A stretch of DNA of 64,000 nucleotides from Vibrio sp. SCSIO 43136 (GCF_023716565.1 NZ_CP071848.1:1178001-1242000), one strand, 5' to 3'; shown: positions 46,083 to 55,153, counted from the first letter of the stretch. The notes: generated from the sequence alone by a model not told the origin. A program made the numbers and translations.

Positions 46083-46949
46083 ATGCGAATTGATCTACAT
46101 AGCCATACGACAGCGTCGGATGGCCGTTTTACTCCCGAGCAACTGGTCGATAGGGCACTTGAGTTTGATCTTGATGTGCTAGCCATTACCGATCATGACA
46201 CCACTGCAGGACTTGCGCAGGCACGCGCATACGTTGCGGAAAAGCAGCTTGATTTGCAGATCATCTCAGGCATTGAGATTTCTACGGTTTGGCAAAATAA
46301 AGATATTCACATCGTTGGCTTAAATGTGGATGTGAACAGTGCCGAACTCAATCGTTTGATTGAAGAACAGCAAGCTCGTCGAGTTGCTCGTTCTGAACTG
46401 ATGGCGACTCGATTAGCCAAATCGACCCGTGAAGGTGTGTTGGAAGAAGTTCAACAGATCGCAGGTGATGCGCCTATCACCCGAGCGCACTTTGCCAAAT
46501 GGATAGTAGATAACGGTTATGCCAAAAACATGCAGCAGGTGTTTAAGAAATTCCTGACCCGCAACAATCCAGGTTATGTGCCGCCAAATTGGTGTTCTAT
46601 TCACGAAGCGGTAGACGTGATTCACGCAGCGGGTGGTCAAGCGGTACTAGCGCATCCGGGTCGATATGACCTAACCGCAAAGTGGATCAAACGCTTGCTG
46701 CAAGCCTTTGCCGAGGTGGGCGGTGACGCAATGGAAGTTGCTCAACCTCAACAAGCCCAACAAGAAAGGCGCAATCTGGCTGATTATGCTATACAATACA
46801 ATCTATTAGCGTCGCAAGGTTCAGACTTTCATTACCCGTCTCCTTGGATGGAGTTAGGGCGCAACCTTTGGTTACCTGCTGGCGTTGAACCTGTATGGAA
46901 AGATTGGGCGCTAGCTCCAGCCAAATCACCCGTCGAGAGTGGTCGCTAA
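46083..46949 (+). CDS. rnm: RNase AM / PHP-domain 5'-3' exoribonuclease
   Basis: 288 aa, formerly yciV/trpH. PHP metal motifs: [15 protein letters not shown] (D4, H6, H8), [17 protein letters not shown], and VLAHPGRYD and [10 protein letters not shown] at the C-terminal half. It digests short RNAs and matures 5' ends of rRNA in E. coli. Divergent from trpL; its promoter overlaps the trp control region. It sits before yciO and rluB, the conserved neighbourhood in gammaproteobacteria. Confidence 0.93.
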   Translation: MRIDLHSHTTASDGRFTPEQLVDRALEFDLDVLAITDHDTTAGLAQARAYVAEKQLDLQIISGIEISTVWQNKDIHIVGLNVDVNSAELNRLIEEQQARRVARSELMATRLAKSTREGVLEEVQQIAGDAPITRAHFAKWIVDNGYAKNMQQVFKKFLTRNNPGYVPPNWCSIHEAVDVIHAAGGQAVLAHPGRYDLTAKWIKRLLQAFAEVGGDAMEVAQPQQAQQERRNLADYAIQYNLLASQGSDFHYPSPWMELGRNLWLPAGVEPVWKDWALAPAKSPVESGR

Positions 46950-46993
46950 GCTGCCCATCAATATTGAGCCTACAGCTCATAGTGAGGAATGAA

Positions 46994-47614
46994 ATGAGTC
47001 AATTTTTTTATGTTCACCCAGAAAATCCACAAGCACGTTTGATTAATCAAGCCGTAGCGATCATTCGTAACGGTGGTGTAGTGGTGTATCCGACCGATTC
47101 AGGTTATGCATTGGGGTGTCAGTTAGAGAACAAACAAGCGCTTGAGCGCATCTGCCGCATTCGTCGTCTAGACGACAAACACAACTTCACTTTGTTGTGT
47201 CGAGACCTATCTGAGCTATCACTTTATGCTCGCGTTGATAACGGTGCCTTCCGCTTGTTAAAAAACAACACTCCGGGCCCTTACACCTTTATCTTTAAGG
47301 GAACCAAGGAAGTGCCACGCCGTCTAATGAATGCCAAGAAGAAAACCATTGGTATTCGTGTTCCAGACAACAAGATTGCGTTGGACCTGCTGGAAGCCTT
47401 GGGTGAGCCAATGATGTCCACATCCTTGATTTTGCCGGGCAATGACAACACCGAGTCTGACCCAGAAGAGATTCGCGATCAGCTAGAGCACGCCGTGGAC
47501 GCAATCCTAAATGGCGGCTACTTAGGTGAGCAACCAACCACTGTGATTGACTTTAGTGAAGATGAGCCAGTGGTAGCACGATTAGGTGCTGGCGACCCAA
47601 CGCCATTTGAGTAA
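46994..47614 (+). CDS. yciO: YciO, YrdC/Sua5-fold protein
   Basis: 206 aa from the ATG at 46994 (GAGGAA site), almost collinear with E. coli YciO (MSQFFYVHPENPQARLINQAVAIIRNGGVVVYPTDSGYALGC). RNA- and nucleotide-binding YrdC domain; KTIGIRVPDNK and STSLILPG are conserved. Related to threonylcarbamoyl-AMP synthase, but YciO's own role is not settled. Confidence 0.94.
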   Translation: MSQFFYVHPENPQARLINQAVAIIRNGGVVVYPTDSGYALGCQLENKQALERICRIRRLDDKHNFTLLCRDLSELSLYARVDNGAFRLLKNNTPGPYTFIFKGTKEVPRRLMNAKKKTIGIRVPDNKIALDLLEALGEPMMSTSLILPGNDNTESDPEEIRDQLEHAVDAILNGGYLGEQPTTVIDFSEDEPVVARLGAGDPTPFE

Positions 47615-47723
47615 ATTTGTGCTGACCTGAAGCGGTTTTTTTGCCATAATATGCGCCCGCCGAATTTAGGCAGATCACTATTTAGATTTCGACGTCTGTG
47701 AAGACGACATTATAGGTAAAACA

Positions 47724-48647
47724 ATGAGCGAAAAGTTACAGAAAGTTTTAGCACGTGCCGGTCATGGCTCTCGACGCGAGATGGAAGCAATGATCCGTGC
47801 CGGTCGAGTAAGTGTTGATGGTCGAGTGGCTAAGCTAGGTGAACGTCTAGAAGACGACACTGTAGCAGTACGTATTGACGGTCACGCCGTTTCTGTAAAA
47901 GCTTCTGAAGAAGTGGTTTGTCGTGTACTTGCATACTACAAGCCAGAAGGTGAGCTTTGTACTCGTCACGATCCAGAAGGTCGTCGCACAGTATTTGATC
48001 GTCTACCAAAGATCCGTGGCGCACGCTGGGTATCAGTAGGTCGTCTGGATGCAAACACCTCTGGTCTGCTACTGTTCACTACCGATGGTGAACTGGCTAA
48101 CCGCCTGATGCACCCATCTCGCCAAGTAGAGCGTGAATACCTAGTTCGTGTATTTGGTGAAGTGACTGAGCAAAAGGTGAAAAACCTAGTGCGCGGCGTA
48201 GACCTTGAAGATGGTAAAGCACGTTTCGAAGACGTGGTTTACGCTGGTGGTGAAGGTATGAACCACACTTTCTACGTAGCAATCAACGAAGGTCGTAACC
48301 GCGAAGTTCGTCGTCTGTGGGAATCACAAGACACCACGGTAAGCCGTCTAAAACGTGTTCGCTACGGTGATATCTACCTAGACAAAAAACTGCCTCGTGG
48401 CGGATGGATGGAGCTAGACCTGAAAGAAGTAAACTACCTACGTGAAATGGTAGAACTTCGCCCAGAGAAAGAAAGCTTCGTTGATGGCAACAACACCTCT
48501 CGCAAACGTGACCGTTCACGCAGCCAGAAGATCCGTCGCGCAGTTAAGCGCCACGAAGAGCGCGTAACATCACCAAGCGGCGGCCGCGGTAACCGCAACC
48601 GTAAAGCGCAGAAGGCGACTAAGCCTAGCCGTAATCGTCAAGGTTAA
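47724..48647 (+). CDS. rluB: 23S rRNA pseudouridine synthase B
   Basis: 307 aa. N-terminal S4 RNA-binding domain ([40 protein letters not shown]). The catalytic domain has [26 protein letters not shown] (Asp in RLD) and [13 protein letters not shown] basic, low-complexity C-terminal tail ([19 protein letters not shown]...) probably binds RNA. It makes a pseudouridine near position 2605 of 23S rRNA in E. coli. Followed by a terminator. Confidence 0.95.
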   Translation: MSEKLQKVLARAGHGSRREMEAMIRAGRVSVDGRVAKLGERLEDDTVAVRIDGHAVSVKASEEVVCRVLAYYKPEGELCTRHDPEGRRTVFDRLPKIRGARWVSVGRLDANTSGLLLFTTDGELANRLMHPSRQVEREYLVRVFGEVTEQKVKNLVRGVDLEDGKARFEDVVYAGGEGMNHTFYVAINEGRNREVRRLWESQDTTVSRLKRVRYGDIYLDKKLPRGGWMELDLKEVNYLREMVELRPEKESFVDGNNTSRKRDRSRSQKIRRAVKRHEERVTSPSGGRGNRNRKAQKATKPSRNRQG

Positions 48648-48670
48648 GTGCAGAAGCTTATGAGAATTTG

Positions 48671-48696
48671 AAGCCCTCCGGATGGAGGGCTTTTTA
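48671..48696 (+). terminator. Terminator after rluB
   Basis: AAGCCCTCC (48671-48679) pairs with GGAGGGCTT (48684-48692), then a T-run. Confidence 0.92.
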
Positions 48697-48886
48697 GTGG
48701 GTGTCACAGCATTTCAAGGTCGACGTCAGATCGTCTATGGATATCTCTTAAGTAGATGATTAATTATTCCCCTACTAAACCCGCACCACTTATCGGTAAT
48801 TGACCGTCATTTCATTTCCCGATAATCTCAGTTGTAAAACAGTTACTTATCAACAAATTTAATAATTATTCTGAGCATTCGACCCT

Positions 48887-50026
48887 ATGACGACTTCCAA
48901 AATCGATCTGAACGACCTACACGACAAGAACATAAACTATTTGATCGGTGCAGGAGCATCGGCAGGTCTATTCCCTACTCTTGCACTAGACATGCAAACT
49001 GAGGGGAAATGGGAGACGATTGAAACTTTGGCTACCGAGTTCGATTCGATTGACGCTAAACACCTCAAAGCCTTGTTATTCATGTATTACTACGAGGAAT
49101 GCATTAAGCCTGTTAGTTCTGTTGATTTCACTACCTTAGAAGACGACGAACGAGCAGTCATCGATAATTATAAGAAGTTCATGAAATTGAACCTCGAAAT
49201 TCTTCGACGAAAACGAGGTTACGACAGAAAGATTAACTTCTTCACCACGAACTACGATTCCTGCCTAGCCTATGCAGCAGATCAACTCTATGAAGAAAAA
49301 TCAATTCGATTTAACATCAACGATGGCTCTCGTGGTTTCCATAAAAAAATCGTTGAGGCTCGTAACTTCGATTGTATGACCACTGAATCAGGTATCTTCG
49401 ACAGAAACAAAGAAGTCCAACGACAAGTCAATCTTATCCACCTTCACGGCTCCGCTTTCTGGCGCAAGCACAACGATTCTATCCTCGTTGATTATTCTTC
49501 TGCCGATCAAATCGTTTCTGGGTCATCAATAGACAGCATGTACTACGGTGACTTCAAAGAGATGTTAGAAAGCGGCTCTCACACCGTGGATCAGTTGTGT
49601 TCAATGACTATCGATGATGAAAACAAAGCAGCATTCGAGAACATACAAGATGACTTCTACAAGGAATATAACCAGTTACCTATCGTGAACCCTACAAAAT
49701 GGAAGTTCCACGAAACGGTATTTGAAGAACACTATTACCAAATGCTGCGCCACCTTAGCTATGAATTAGAAAAGCCAAATAGCGTATTGATAGCCTTCGG
49801 GTTCTCATTTGCTGATGAGCATATCAGGAACTTGATTAAACGCTCTCTGACGAATCCTACTCTACAGGTATACATCTGTTGCTACAGAGAAACCATGATC
49901 CCTGAATTGCAAAAGCATTTCTCTGATTTCAATAACATTAAGTACGTTGTCCATGAAGAAGGTGATGCATTAGATTTCTCTTACTTCAATTCTCACGTCC
50001 TAACACTTAGTGAGGATGACGCATGA
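48887..50026 (+). CDS. SIR2-like NADase of a Sir2-HerA antiphage system
   Basis: 379 aa. SIR2-fold motifs in order: YLIGAGASAGLFP (19-31, NAD-binding glycines), FFTTNYDS (118-125; N122 and D124), LIHLHGSAFW (184-192; H187 is the expected catalytic histidine) and ALIAFGFSFADEHIRNLIKR near residues 295-315. Such proteins degrade NAD when activated by phage. The stop overlaps the HerA start (ATGA), the two-gene design of known Sir2-HerA systems. No third gene follows. No toxin-antitoxin or restriction genes share the operon. Confidence 0.9.
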   Translation: MTTSKIDLNDLHDKNINYLIGAGASAGLFPTLALDMQTEGKWETIETLATEFDSIDAKHLKALLFMYYYEECIKPVSSVDFTTLEDDERAVIDNYKKFMKLNLEILRRKRGYDRKINFFTTNYDSCLAYAADQLYEEKSIRFNINDGSRGFHKKIVEARNFDCMTTESGIFDRNKEVQRQVNLIHLHGSAFWRKHNDSILVDYSSADQIVSGSSIDSMYYGDFKEMLESGSHTVDQLCSMTIDDENKAAFENIQDDFYKEYNQLPIVNPTKWKFHETVFEEHYYQMLRHLSYELEKPNSVLIAFGFSFADEHIRNLIKRSLTNPTLQVYICCYRETMIPELQKHFSDFNNIKYVVHEEGDALDFSYFNSHVLTLSEDDA

Positions 50027-51831
50027 GCATCTTCATTGGTGAGGTCACAGCGGTAAATGGCATTCAAATTACGTTAACCGTTGATGAGACATCGAACAAA
50101 GACACTATTTTCTATGAAGGTCAGCGATACAAAGGTATCTCTATCAGAGAGTACGTTTCAATTCAGCGTGGCTTCCGTGACATTGTATGCATTGTTGAGG
50201 GTGAGTACTTAGATGAAAGACGTTTCCAAGAGAATACGGATAAAATCGAGTACGTACGAAAAGTGCATGTTCGCCCTATTGGCTACATTGAAAATGGTAA
50301 CTTCTTTGAAGGCATCAAGTTCTTACCATTGATCCGTGATCCAGCCTTCCTGTTACCTGAACAAGCCTTAAAGACAGTATATTCATCTAGTGTTGAATCA
50401 AATTTCTGCATTGGATCATTGTTAAAAGAAGGGATTGAGATATCTCTACCTTGGCAGAAGTTGTTCAATACTCACATTGGTATTTTTGGGAACACTGGTA
50501 GCGGTAAATCAAATACTCTAACGAAACTCTTCACCACTTTGTTCGATGAAAAGCATGAGCAGATCAAACCTGTCAGCAAGTTCGTACTGCTTGATTTCAA
50601 TGGTGAGTACATCAAAGATCAAATCGTTTCTTCTTCTGAAAAAAACGTTATTGATCTCAACACAGATAAAGCAAAACACCAGTTCCCACTAGCAGATCAT
50701 GAGTTTTGGAACGCAGAGACTCTTTCTATTCTTTTTCAAGCCACTCCGAACACACAAAAACCTTTTATAAGCAGTGTATTGAGAGGACGTGAAAAGTATA
50801 AAGATTCTCCAAATAGTTTATTACGCTATATCAAAGAAACGATTAGGTTCTGCTTTGTATCGACATCACAGAAGCCAGAGACTCTCGACTTATTAAAGCG
50901 AGTGGTCGGGGCTATTAATGGTCAAGATGTGTTAACAAGGCTAGAAAACATTATCTGGCATTCGAGACAAAATAAGTTCAAATACGAACCGATACATAAT
51001 GCTTTCTTCGATACCCAAGATCGATACACCGAGATACTTGAACCGCACGTATCCAACATCACCCTTGATGAATTGTCTCCGTTCGTAGAATTCACACTAC
51101 GCTGCGAGTTAAAACTCATTTGGGATGTTATGTATGGCTCCGTTCAATTTGAACACATTCAACCACTTCTAAAACGTGCGGAATCATCTCTCAACGGACT
51201 GTCCAAAGTAATTGAGATCAAATCTAGTGCTGACGAGAGTGGCGATGAAGATAAAGCGCTAACGGTCATATCACTGCGTAATTGCAACCAAGACGTGAAG
51301 AAAATCATTCCCCTTCTTGTAACGAAGCACTATTACAATTCTCACAAAAAATTGGTTAAGAAAAGCCCCCCAGAAAAGACACTGCACCTTATTATTGATG
51401 AGGCACATAACATCCTTTCTCAGCAATCAGTACGTGAACAGGCTAACTGGAAAGACTACCGTTTAGAGTTGTTTGAAGAATTGATTAAGGAAGGTCGTAA
51501 GTTCGGTATTTTCCTAACGTTATCAAGCCAACGACCTGCGGATATATCTGCAACAATTATGTCTCAGTTGCACAATTTCTTTATCCATCGTTTAGTCAAC
51601 GACCGTGATTTGTTTCTGTTAGATAATACTATCAGTACATTAGACTCTGTTTCTCGCTCATTGATTCCGAACCTATCAAGAGGCTCTTGCATTATTACTG
51701 GTACTTCGTTTGACTTGCCTATGCTTATCCAAGTAGATGAGTTAAGCGATAACAGCAAACCAGATAGTAATGACGTTCTCTTGGAAAGCCTTTGGTCTGT
51801 GAAGGCTGAGGAAGAGCCTACTTGGCTATAA
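50023..51831 (+). CDS. HerA-family ATPase of a Sir2-HerA antiphage system
   Basis: 602 aa. An N-terminal HAS-barrel-like region (residues about 1-110) precedes the FtsK/HerA core, Walker A GNTGSGKSNT (156-165), Walker B LHLIIDEAHNIL (454-465; D459, E460) and the C-terminal arginine-finger-like SSQRPADISATIMSQLHNFFIHRL. HerA proteins form hexameric DNA translocases. In this system HerA assembles with the SIR2 protein into a large complex that holds or triggers NADase activity (established for related systems). It overlaps the sir2 stop by 4 nt. Confidence 0.9.
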   Translation: MSIFIGEVTAVNGIQITLTVDETSNKDTIFYEGQRYKGISIREYVSIQRGFRDIVCIVEGEYLDERRFQENTDKIEYVRKVHVRPIGYIENGNFFEGIKFLPLIRDPAFLLPEQALKTVYSSSVESNFCIGSLLKEGIEISLPWQKLFNTHIGIFGNTGSGKSNTLTKLFTTLFDEKHEQIKPVSKFVLLDFNGEYIKDQIVSSSEKNVIDLNTDKAKHQFPLADHEFWNAETLSILFQATPNTQKPFISSVLRGREKYKDSPNSLLRYIKETIRFCFVSTSQKPETLDLLKRVVGAINGQDVLTRLENIIWHSRQNKFKYEPIHNAFFDTQDRYTEILEPHVSNITLDELSPFVEFTLRCELKLIWDVMYGSVQFEHIQPLLKRAESSLNGLSKVIEIKSSADESGDEDKALTVISLRNCNQDVKKIIPLLVTKHYYNSHKKLVKKSPPEKTLHLIIDEAHNILSQQSVREQANWKDYRLELFEELIKEGRKFGIFLTLSSQRPADISATIMSQLHNFFIHRLVNDRDLFLLDNTISTLDSVSRSLIPNLSRGSCIITGTSFDLPMLIQVDELSDNSKPDSNDVLLESLWSVKAEEEPTWL

Positions 51832-52203
51832 ATTGTTGGATGGGCAAAGAATACTCCTCCCCTTGATCGGGAGTGTTTATATTTTCGATGAATTATCCGC
51901 CAAGGGGTAAGGCGGGGAGGGGTTGTTGTGATGAGGCTATAGTTAATGCGTCGGACTCAGCTTGGGAGCCACCAACCCCCTCCAACTCCCCCTTTTATAA
52001 ACTTCTTCGACCAATTAGCTCCATCGAACAAGGGGGAGAGCTATTTTTTCGCACTCTTTTGGAATTGTGTATAAGAGACAGCTCTATTTCCCCCTTATAT
52101 AGACTTCTTCGATCAATTAGCGCCATCGAAAAAGGGGAGGACTTTTCTAGCACAGCTTTTTGACTTGTGATTGAAACGTGGGCACAAGCACAGACCAACG
52201 GTC
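51832..52203. repeat. Cluster of C/G-rich palindromic repeats after the Sir2-HerA pair
   Basis: No gene. Unit one (51854-51932) has CTCCTCCCC-TTGAT-CGGGAG and a GGGGAGGGG tail. Units two (51988-52038) and three (52090-52139) are direct repeats of about 50 bp in the form CCCCCTT-TATANACTTCTTCGAYCAATTAG-CNCCATCGAANAAGGGGGAG, differing at only a few positions, with C-runs at one end and G-runs at the other. Related C/G-rich arms lie between yciB and trpA. They may be terminators or a family of dispersed Vibrio repeats. Confidence 0.65.
52066..52081. other. 16-nt match to Tn5 mosaic-end sequence
   Basis: TGTGTATAAGAGACAG is the inner 16 nt of the 19-bp Tn5 mosaic end used in tagmentation libraries, and sits between two repeat units. 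The next outer bases differ from it, so it is either a trimmed or chimeric library end or a chance or ancient IS50-like end. Confidence 0.6.
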
Positions 52204-52617
52204 TCAAAACTGCTGCCTAAACCTCTCAGCAATCACCCCCAAATTATGCATGATATTCCTGTTTCGAGCCTGCTCATGGGCATCAGGGGCTAGAATAGCA
52301 ATTAGTAGATAGCATTTGGGATCTTCCCACCCTTGGCAGTAAACTAAGTGCTTATCACTGGTTTGATAAAACTGAACGGCACTCAAGAATGGGGCATCAT
52401 GTGCTGCTAAGTGAATGTGCCTTACTTCTTCTGATTTTAGTATCGGTAGGGTATTTGGGTGATCGTAAGCTTCGTCCCGACCAAAGGTGTCAGGCTTTTG
52501 ACCAGTTTCTTTGTATGTCTTGAAGTCGCTAATCAAAGCCTCAAGTTCATTTTCACTTAAAGCCTCAATCAAGATTTTATGTTTAAAGATCCTAACTTTT
52601 AACGGCTTATCTTTCAC
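52204..52617 (-). CDS. yafO: YafO-family toxin (ribosome-dependent mRNA interferase)
   Basis: 137 aa, the size of E. coli YafO (132). VRIFKHKILIEALSENELEALISDFKTYKETGQKPDTFGRDEAYDHPNTLPILKSEEVRHIHLA and CYLLIAILAPDAHEQARNRNIMHNLGVIAERFR match that family. YafO cuts mRNA at ribosomes. The ATG is at 52617, overlapping the antitoxin stop by 4 nt. No dinB neighbour as in E. coli; this is an island-borne copy. Confidence 0.85.
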   Translation of the reverse strand: MKDKPLKVRIFKHKILIEALSENELEALISDFKTYKETGQKPDTFGRDEAYDHPNTLPILKSEEVRHIHLAAHDAPFLSAVQFYQTSDKHLVYCQGWEDPKCYLLIAILAPDAHEQARNRNIMHNLGVIAERFRQQF

Positions 52618-52907
52618 TCTTGAAAATTACCTATGTCGTTTTCATCAAGATCAGCCAATGCTTTGGCATTCAGCTGTGCAATAGCATCCAAGCGTGCCGT
52701 CATTGGCCTAAATGAAGCTACTGAGTTTGGGTTCTTATCTTCTAACGCTTTCATCAGACCTTCGAAAAAGTCTGCACTCATCATGTAGCCTGCGGGTTCA
52801 TTGTTAGATAGAACTACAACTGGCTCGCCTGATAAGCAATCCTTGAAGTGCTTTCTGGCTTCACTTGATGACACAGCCTTTTCTGCATAGATTGTACTTG
52901 TTTTCAT
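52614..52907 (-). CDS. yafN: YafN-family antitoxin (Phd/YefM-like)
   Basis: 97 aa from the ATG at 52907 (AGGTGAG site upstream; an upstream ATG at 52916 is not needed). TIYAEKAVSSSEARKHFKDCLSGEPVVVLSNNEPAGYMMSADFFEGLMKAL is the Phd/YefM DNA-binding fold, then an unstructured C-terminal part that would neutralise YafO. Two-gene operon. Confidence 0.86.
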   Translation of the reverse strand: MKTSTIYAEKAVSSSEARKHFKDCLSGEPVVVLSNNEPAGYMMSADFFEGLMKALEDKNPNSVASFRPMTARLDAIAQLNAKALADLDENDIGNFQE

Positions 52908-53204
52908 AATACTCACCTAGGTACTCAATGATGTACTTAATATTGTAATAGAGTGGAGTGGCTTTGCACAACTTTCGAAGTAACATTACATCGCAGATCA
53001 GGCTGACAGGTTCAAGAGTGATCTTCGTACTGAGTGTCCATAATTTATAGGGTTTTAGCGCTTTATCCTGATTTTTAGTCAAAGAACTGACGACCCAAGC
53101 AATTGTGGAGAGGAGTGCAAAAGTGGAGCGAATTATGTTAATCGAATAAATAATACGAAAGACTAATCGAAGCAGCTATCACTAGAAGCGCTTGGGTACG
53201 GGAA
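52908..53204. other. Intergenic stretch, about 300 bases, no gene
   Basis: Holds the promoter of yafNO at its left end. A 73-codon minus-strand frame overlaps the antitoxin gene and has no ribosome site; it is not supported. No repeat or RNA recognised. Confidence 0.4.
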
Positions 53205-53714
53205 TCAAAGGGAGTTCAAAAAGATCCTTTGGATTGATGAATACTCTTTCTCATTGATAGTTGGGACCCCTTCGTCATTTTGCAATATATCGATGAGGAT
53301 ACCGGCACTCGTTTCACCACTGTCTCTGGCCTTGATTAGCCAATACAAGGACAAAGATTTGTTCTCTGGTATGCCGCAGCCTGAGTTATATAGACAAGAC
53401 CCTAAATAGAACTGAGCACTTGCTAACCCCCCAAGTGCGGCTTCAGACATCAACTTATAGCCTTGAACACGATCCTTTATCTGTTCTTCTTTTAGATACA
53501 AGAACCCTAATAGCTCTTTGGCATAAAGATCACCCATATCGGCAGACATCGTGAGCTTTATGATAGCTTCATTAATTTTCCCTTTCTCGTAGAGTTCGTT
53601 ACCTTCAACAAAACGTTGTTGTGAATTCAACTGGGAATTACCTTCATTAGCCCAAAGAAAATTTGGTGAGGAAGACAAGGTGATCACTAGTAGATATCTA
53701 GCTATGTTGCTCAT
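53205..53714 (-). CDS. Secreted Sel1-repeat-like protein
   Basis: 169 aa. Signal peptide (to about FLWANE), then two to three Sel1/TPR-like helical repeats: NELYEKGKINEAIIKLTMSADMGDLYAKELLGFLYLKEE, GYKLMSEAALGGLASAQFYLGSCLYNSGCG and LSLYWLIKARDSGE. Such repeats mediate protein-protein contacts. It overlaps the upstream 131-aa gene by 17 nt, so both are cotranslated. Function unknown. Confidence 0.7.
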   Translation of the reverse strand: MSNIARYLLVITLSSSPNFLWANEGNSQLNSQQRFVEGNELYEKGKINEAIIKLTMSADMGDLYAKELLGFLYLKEEQIKDRVQGYKLMSEAALGGLASAQFYLGSCLYNSGCGIPENKSLSLYWLIKARDSGETSAGILIDILQNDEGVPTINEKEYSSIQRIFLNSL

Positions 53715-54093
53715 TCGCTAGTTGCAACCTTTCATGTATATCAATGGCAATATAATCTTTACTATTAGTAAGTTGTGTTATCGCTTCATAAGATGGGTCT
53801 AGAGAGAAACTTAATGTAATAACAATATCATCTGCCTCGCCTTCTCTATACGGTTGTAAAGACAGAGCTTCCGAGATCTCTGACACGTTGTGGAAAGAAG
53901 GTTGTTGAACGATACTCTTGATATGATCTGTGTACTTTTTGACTATCGCACCAGCATCACTCCCGGCATGAAACTTCTCAACGTAGACGAAGTTAACGGA
54001 GGAGACTCTAGAAATATCACACGCAGCAGCTATCTGTAGATTGATCAGCATAGTAAAAGCAATCAACGCCAAATAGATTAAGTTTTTCATCAT
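53698..54093 (-). CDS. Secreted protein of unknown function (131 aa)
   Basis: A signal peptide (NLIYLALIAFTMLINLQIAAAC, cleavage after AAAA or at the cysteine) precedes a short alpha/beta-looking domain with a YVEKFHAGSDAGAIVKKYTDHIKSIVQQ start and VITLSFSLDPSYEAITQLTNSKDY end. I do not recognise the family. It is followed, with overlap, by the Sel1-like protein, so the two probably act together in the periplasm. Confidence 0.6.
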   Translation of the reverse strand: MMKNLIYLALIAFTMLINLQIAAACDISRVSSVNFVYVEKFHAGSDAGAIVKKYTDHIKSIVQQPSFHNVSEISEALSLQPYREGEADDIVITLSFSLDPSYEAITQLTNSKDYIAIDIHERLQLANEQHS

Positions 54094-54307
54094 TTATCCT
54101 TTAAGTGGGTAAGCTAGTTTTCCTTAAAGGCAAACGTATAGAAATATTGTTTCAGGGGCTATTTTCTAGTGCTGGGTTGCGAAAAGTATCGCAGTGGAAG
54201 TATGAAAATTTAATAATTATTAATATTGGGCGACAATTTTTCCTCACTTGTTTGGAAAAGGCTAATTCTGTTGTGTTCATAGTGGTTAGATGACTGTTTA
54301 CAATGTG

Positions 54308-54763
54308 TCACAAATGTACAATAGATTCAGATTCAGCGAGTTCTAAACACTTAGAGTAGCTGAAGCGATATTGAGCACCACCCTTATCAAATAGCTCTAG
54401 CTTGGATAAAGGAATAATAAAGTATTCGGTTGTCCTGACGTCTGACATTTTTGCAAAGCAAACGCAAAAATAGCACTGTGAGGTGCTAACCCCCAAAGCG
54501 TCTGCCACTGTATATAACTTAGCAATGGTCGAACGGTCATGTCCTTGAGTCGTAAAGTTTTCCGTTGAGCTCATCCTTAACTTCACTTGTATATAACACG
54601 GATCTTGTGATGAGAATAAAATGTCGTGTGTGTCCCATGCGATTACATCGAATCCTACAGTATCAAATGAAACGGCATGAATTCCTTTGTTTTGGCATAA
54701 GAGAGATACAAGGATATGTTCGGCGGCAAGTCCTTGGGTTCTTGAGTCTAATAATTTGGTCAT
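54308..54763 (-). CDS. Small protein with PD-(D/E)XK-nuclease-like residue pattern
   Basis: 151 aa, no signal or membrane part. The N-terminal segment has an AAEH glutamate (E15), then a GFDVIAWD aspartate (D39) and CYIQVKLR with the Q59-V60-K61 motif. The order E, D, (Q/E)xK with these spacings is the PD-(D/E)XK nuclease core, close to DUF4365-like and Holliday-junction/restriction endonuclease folds. The rest (CYFCVCFAKMSDVRTTEYFIIPLSKL) could form the sheet. Function is inferred; it lies in a defence-rich island and may be a restriction or defence component. Confidence 0.55.
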   Translation of the reverse strand: MTKLLDSRTQGLAAEHILVSLLCQNKGIHAVSFDTVGFDVIAWDTHDILFSSQDPCYIQVKLRMSSTENFTTQGHDRSTIAKLYTVADALGVSTSQCYFCVCFAKMSDVRTTEYFIIPLSKLELFDKGGAQYRFSYSKCLELAESESIVHL

Positions 54764-54783
54764 TTGTTATTTCTTAAACTAAA

Positions 54784-54811
54784 AAAGCCACATAGCGAGC
54801 TATGTGGCTTT
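54784..54811. terminator. Bidirectional terminator between yciU and the island gene
   Basis: AAAGCCACATAGC (54784-54796) and GCTATGTGGCTTT (54799-54811) pair perfectly; minus-strand T-run follows. Confidence 0.85.
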
Positions 54812-54832
54812 GCATAAATTGATAGCGTTGTA

Positions 54833-55153
54833 TTAATCACGCTTCCAAAGAATATGACAGAACTTCTGATCAGGTTTTCGACTGATCAGCATACGAGCAA
54901 ATACGTCATCCAGTGCATCATCTTCTTCATTAACTAGACCAATGCGCACTTCTGCGAACTCTTCTTTGTCTACTTCAAAGCCTACATGGCCAACCCAGTC
55001 GTCGCCTGTTTCTACGACTTCAGCAGCGCCACGGTCGTCGAATTGAGCGGTGAAAAGGATCACGTCAGCCGCTTCTAGGTTATCTGGTGCCATCTCTAGG
55101 AAGATGTCGTATGCCGCTTCGATAACGTCGTCGTATGAGATTAGTTCAGACAT
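54833..55153 (-). CDS. yciU: HI1450/YciU family dsDNA-mimic-like protein
   Basis: 106 aa, very acidic (many Asp and Glu), matching the HI1450/YciU (DUF440) family: MSELISYDDVIEAAYDIFLEMAPDNLEAADVILFTAQFDDRGAAE. HI1450 is reported as a DNA mimic that binds HU. Two bp after efpL on the same strand, the usual Vibrio pairing. Confidence 0.9.
   Translation of the reverse strand: MSELISYDDVIEAAYDIFLEMAPDNLEAADVILFTAQFDDRGAAEVVETGDDWVGHVGFEVDKEEFAEVRIGLVNEEDDALDDVFARMLISRKPDQKFCHILWKRD

Noticed and set aside
52861..53082. 73-codon minus-strand ORF overlapping yafN
   Set aside because: Covers the antitoxin start in another frame, no ribosome site, composition not protein-like.
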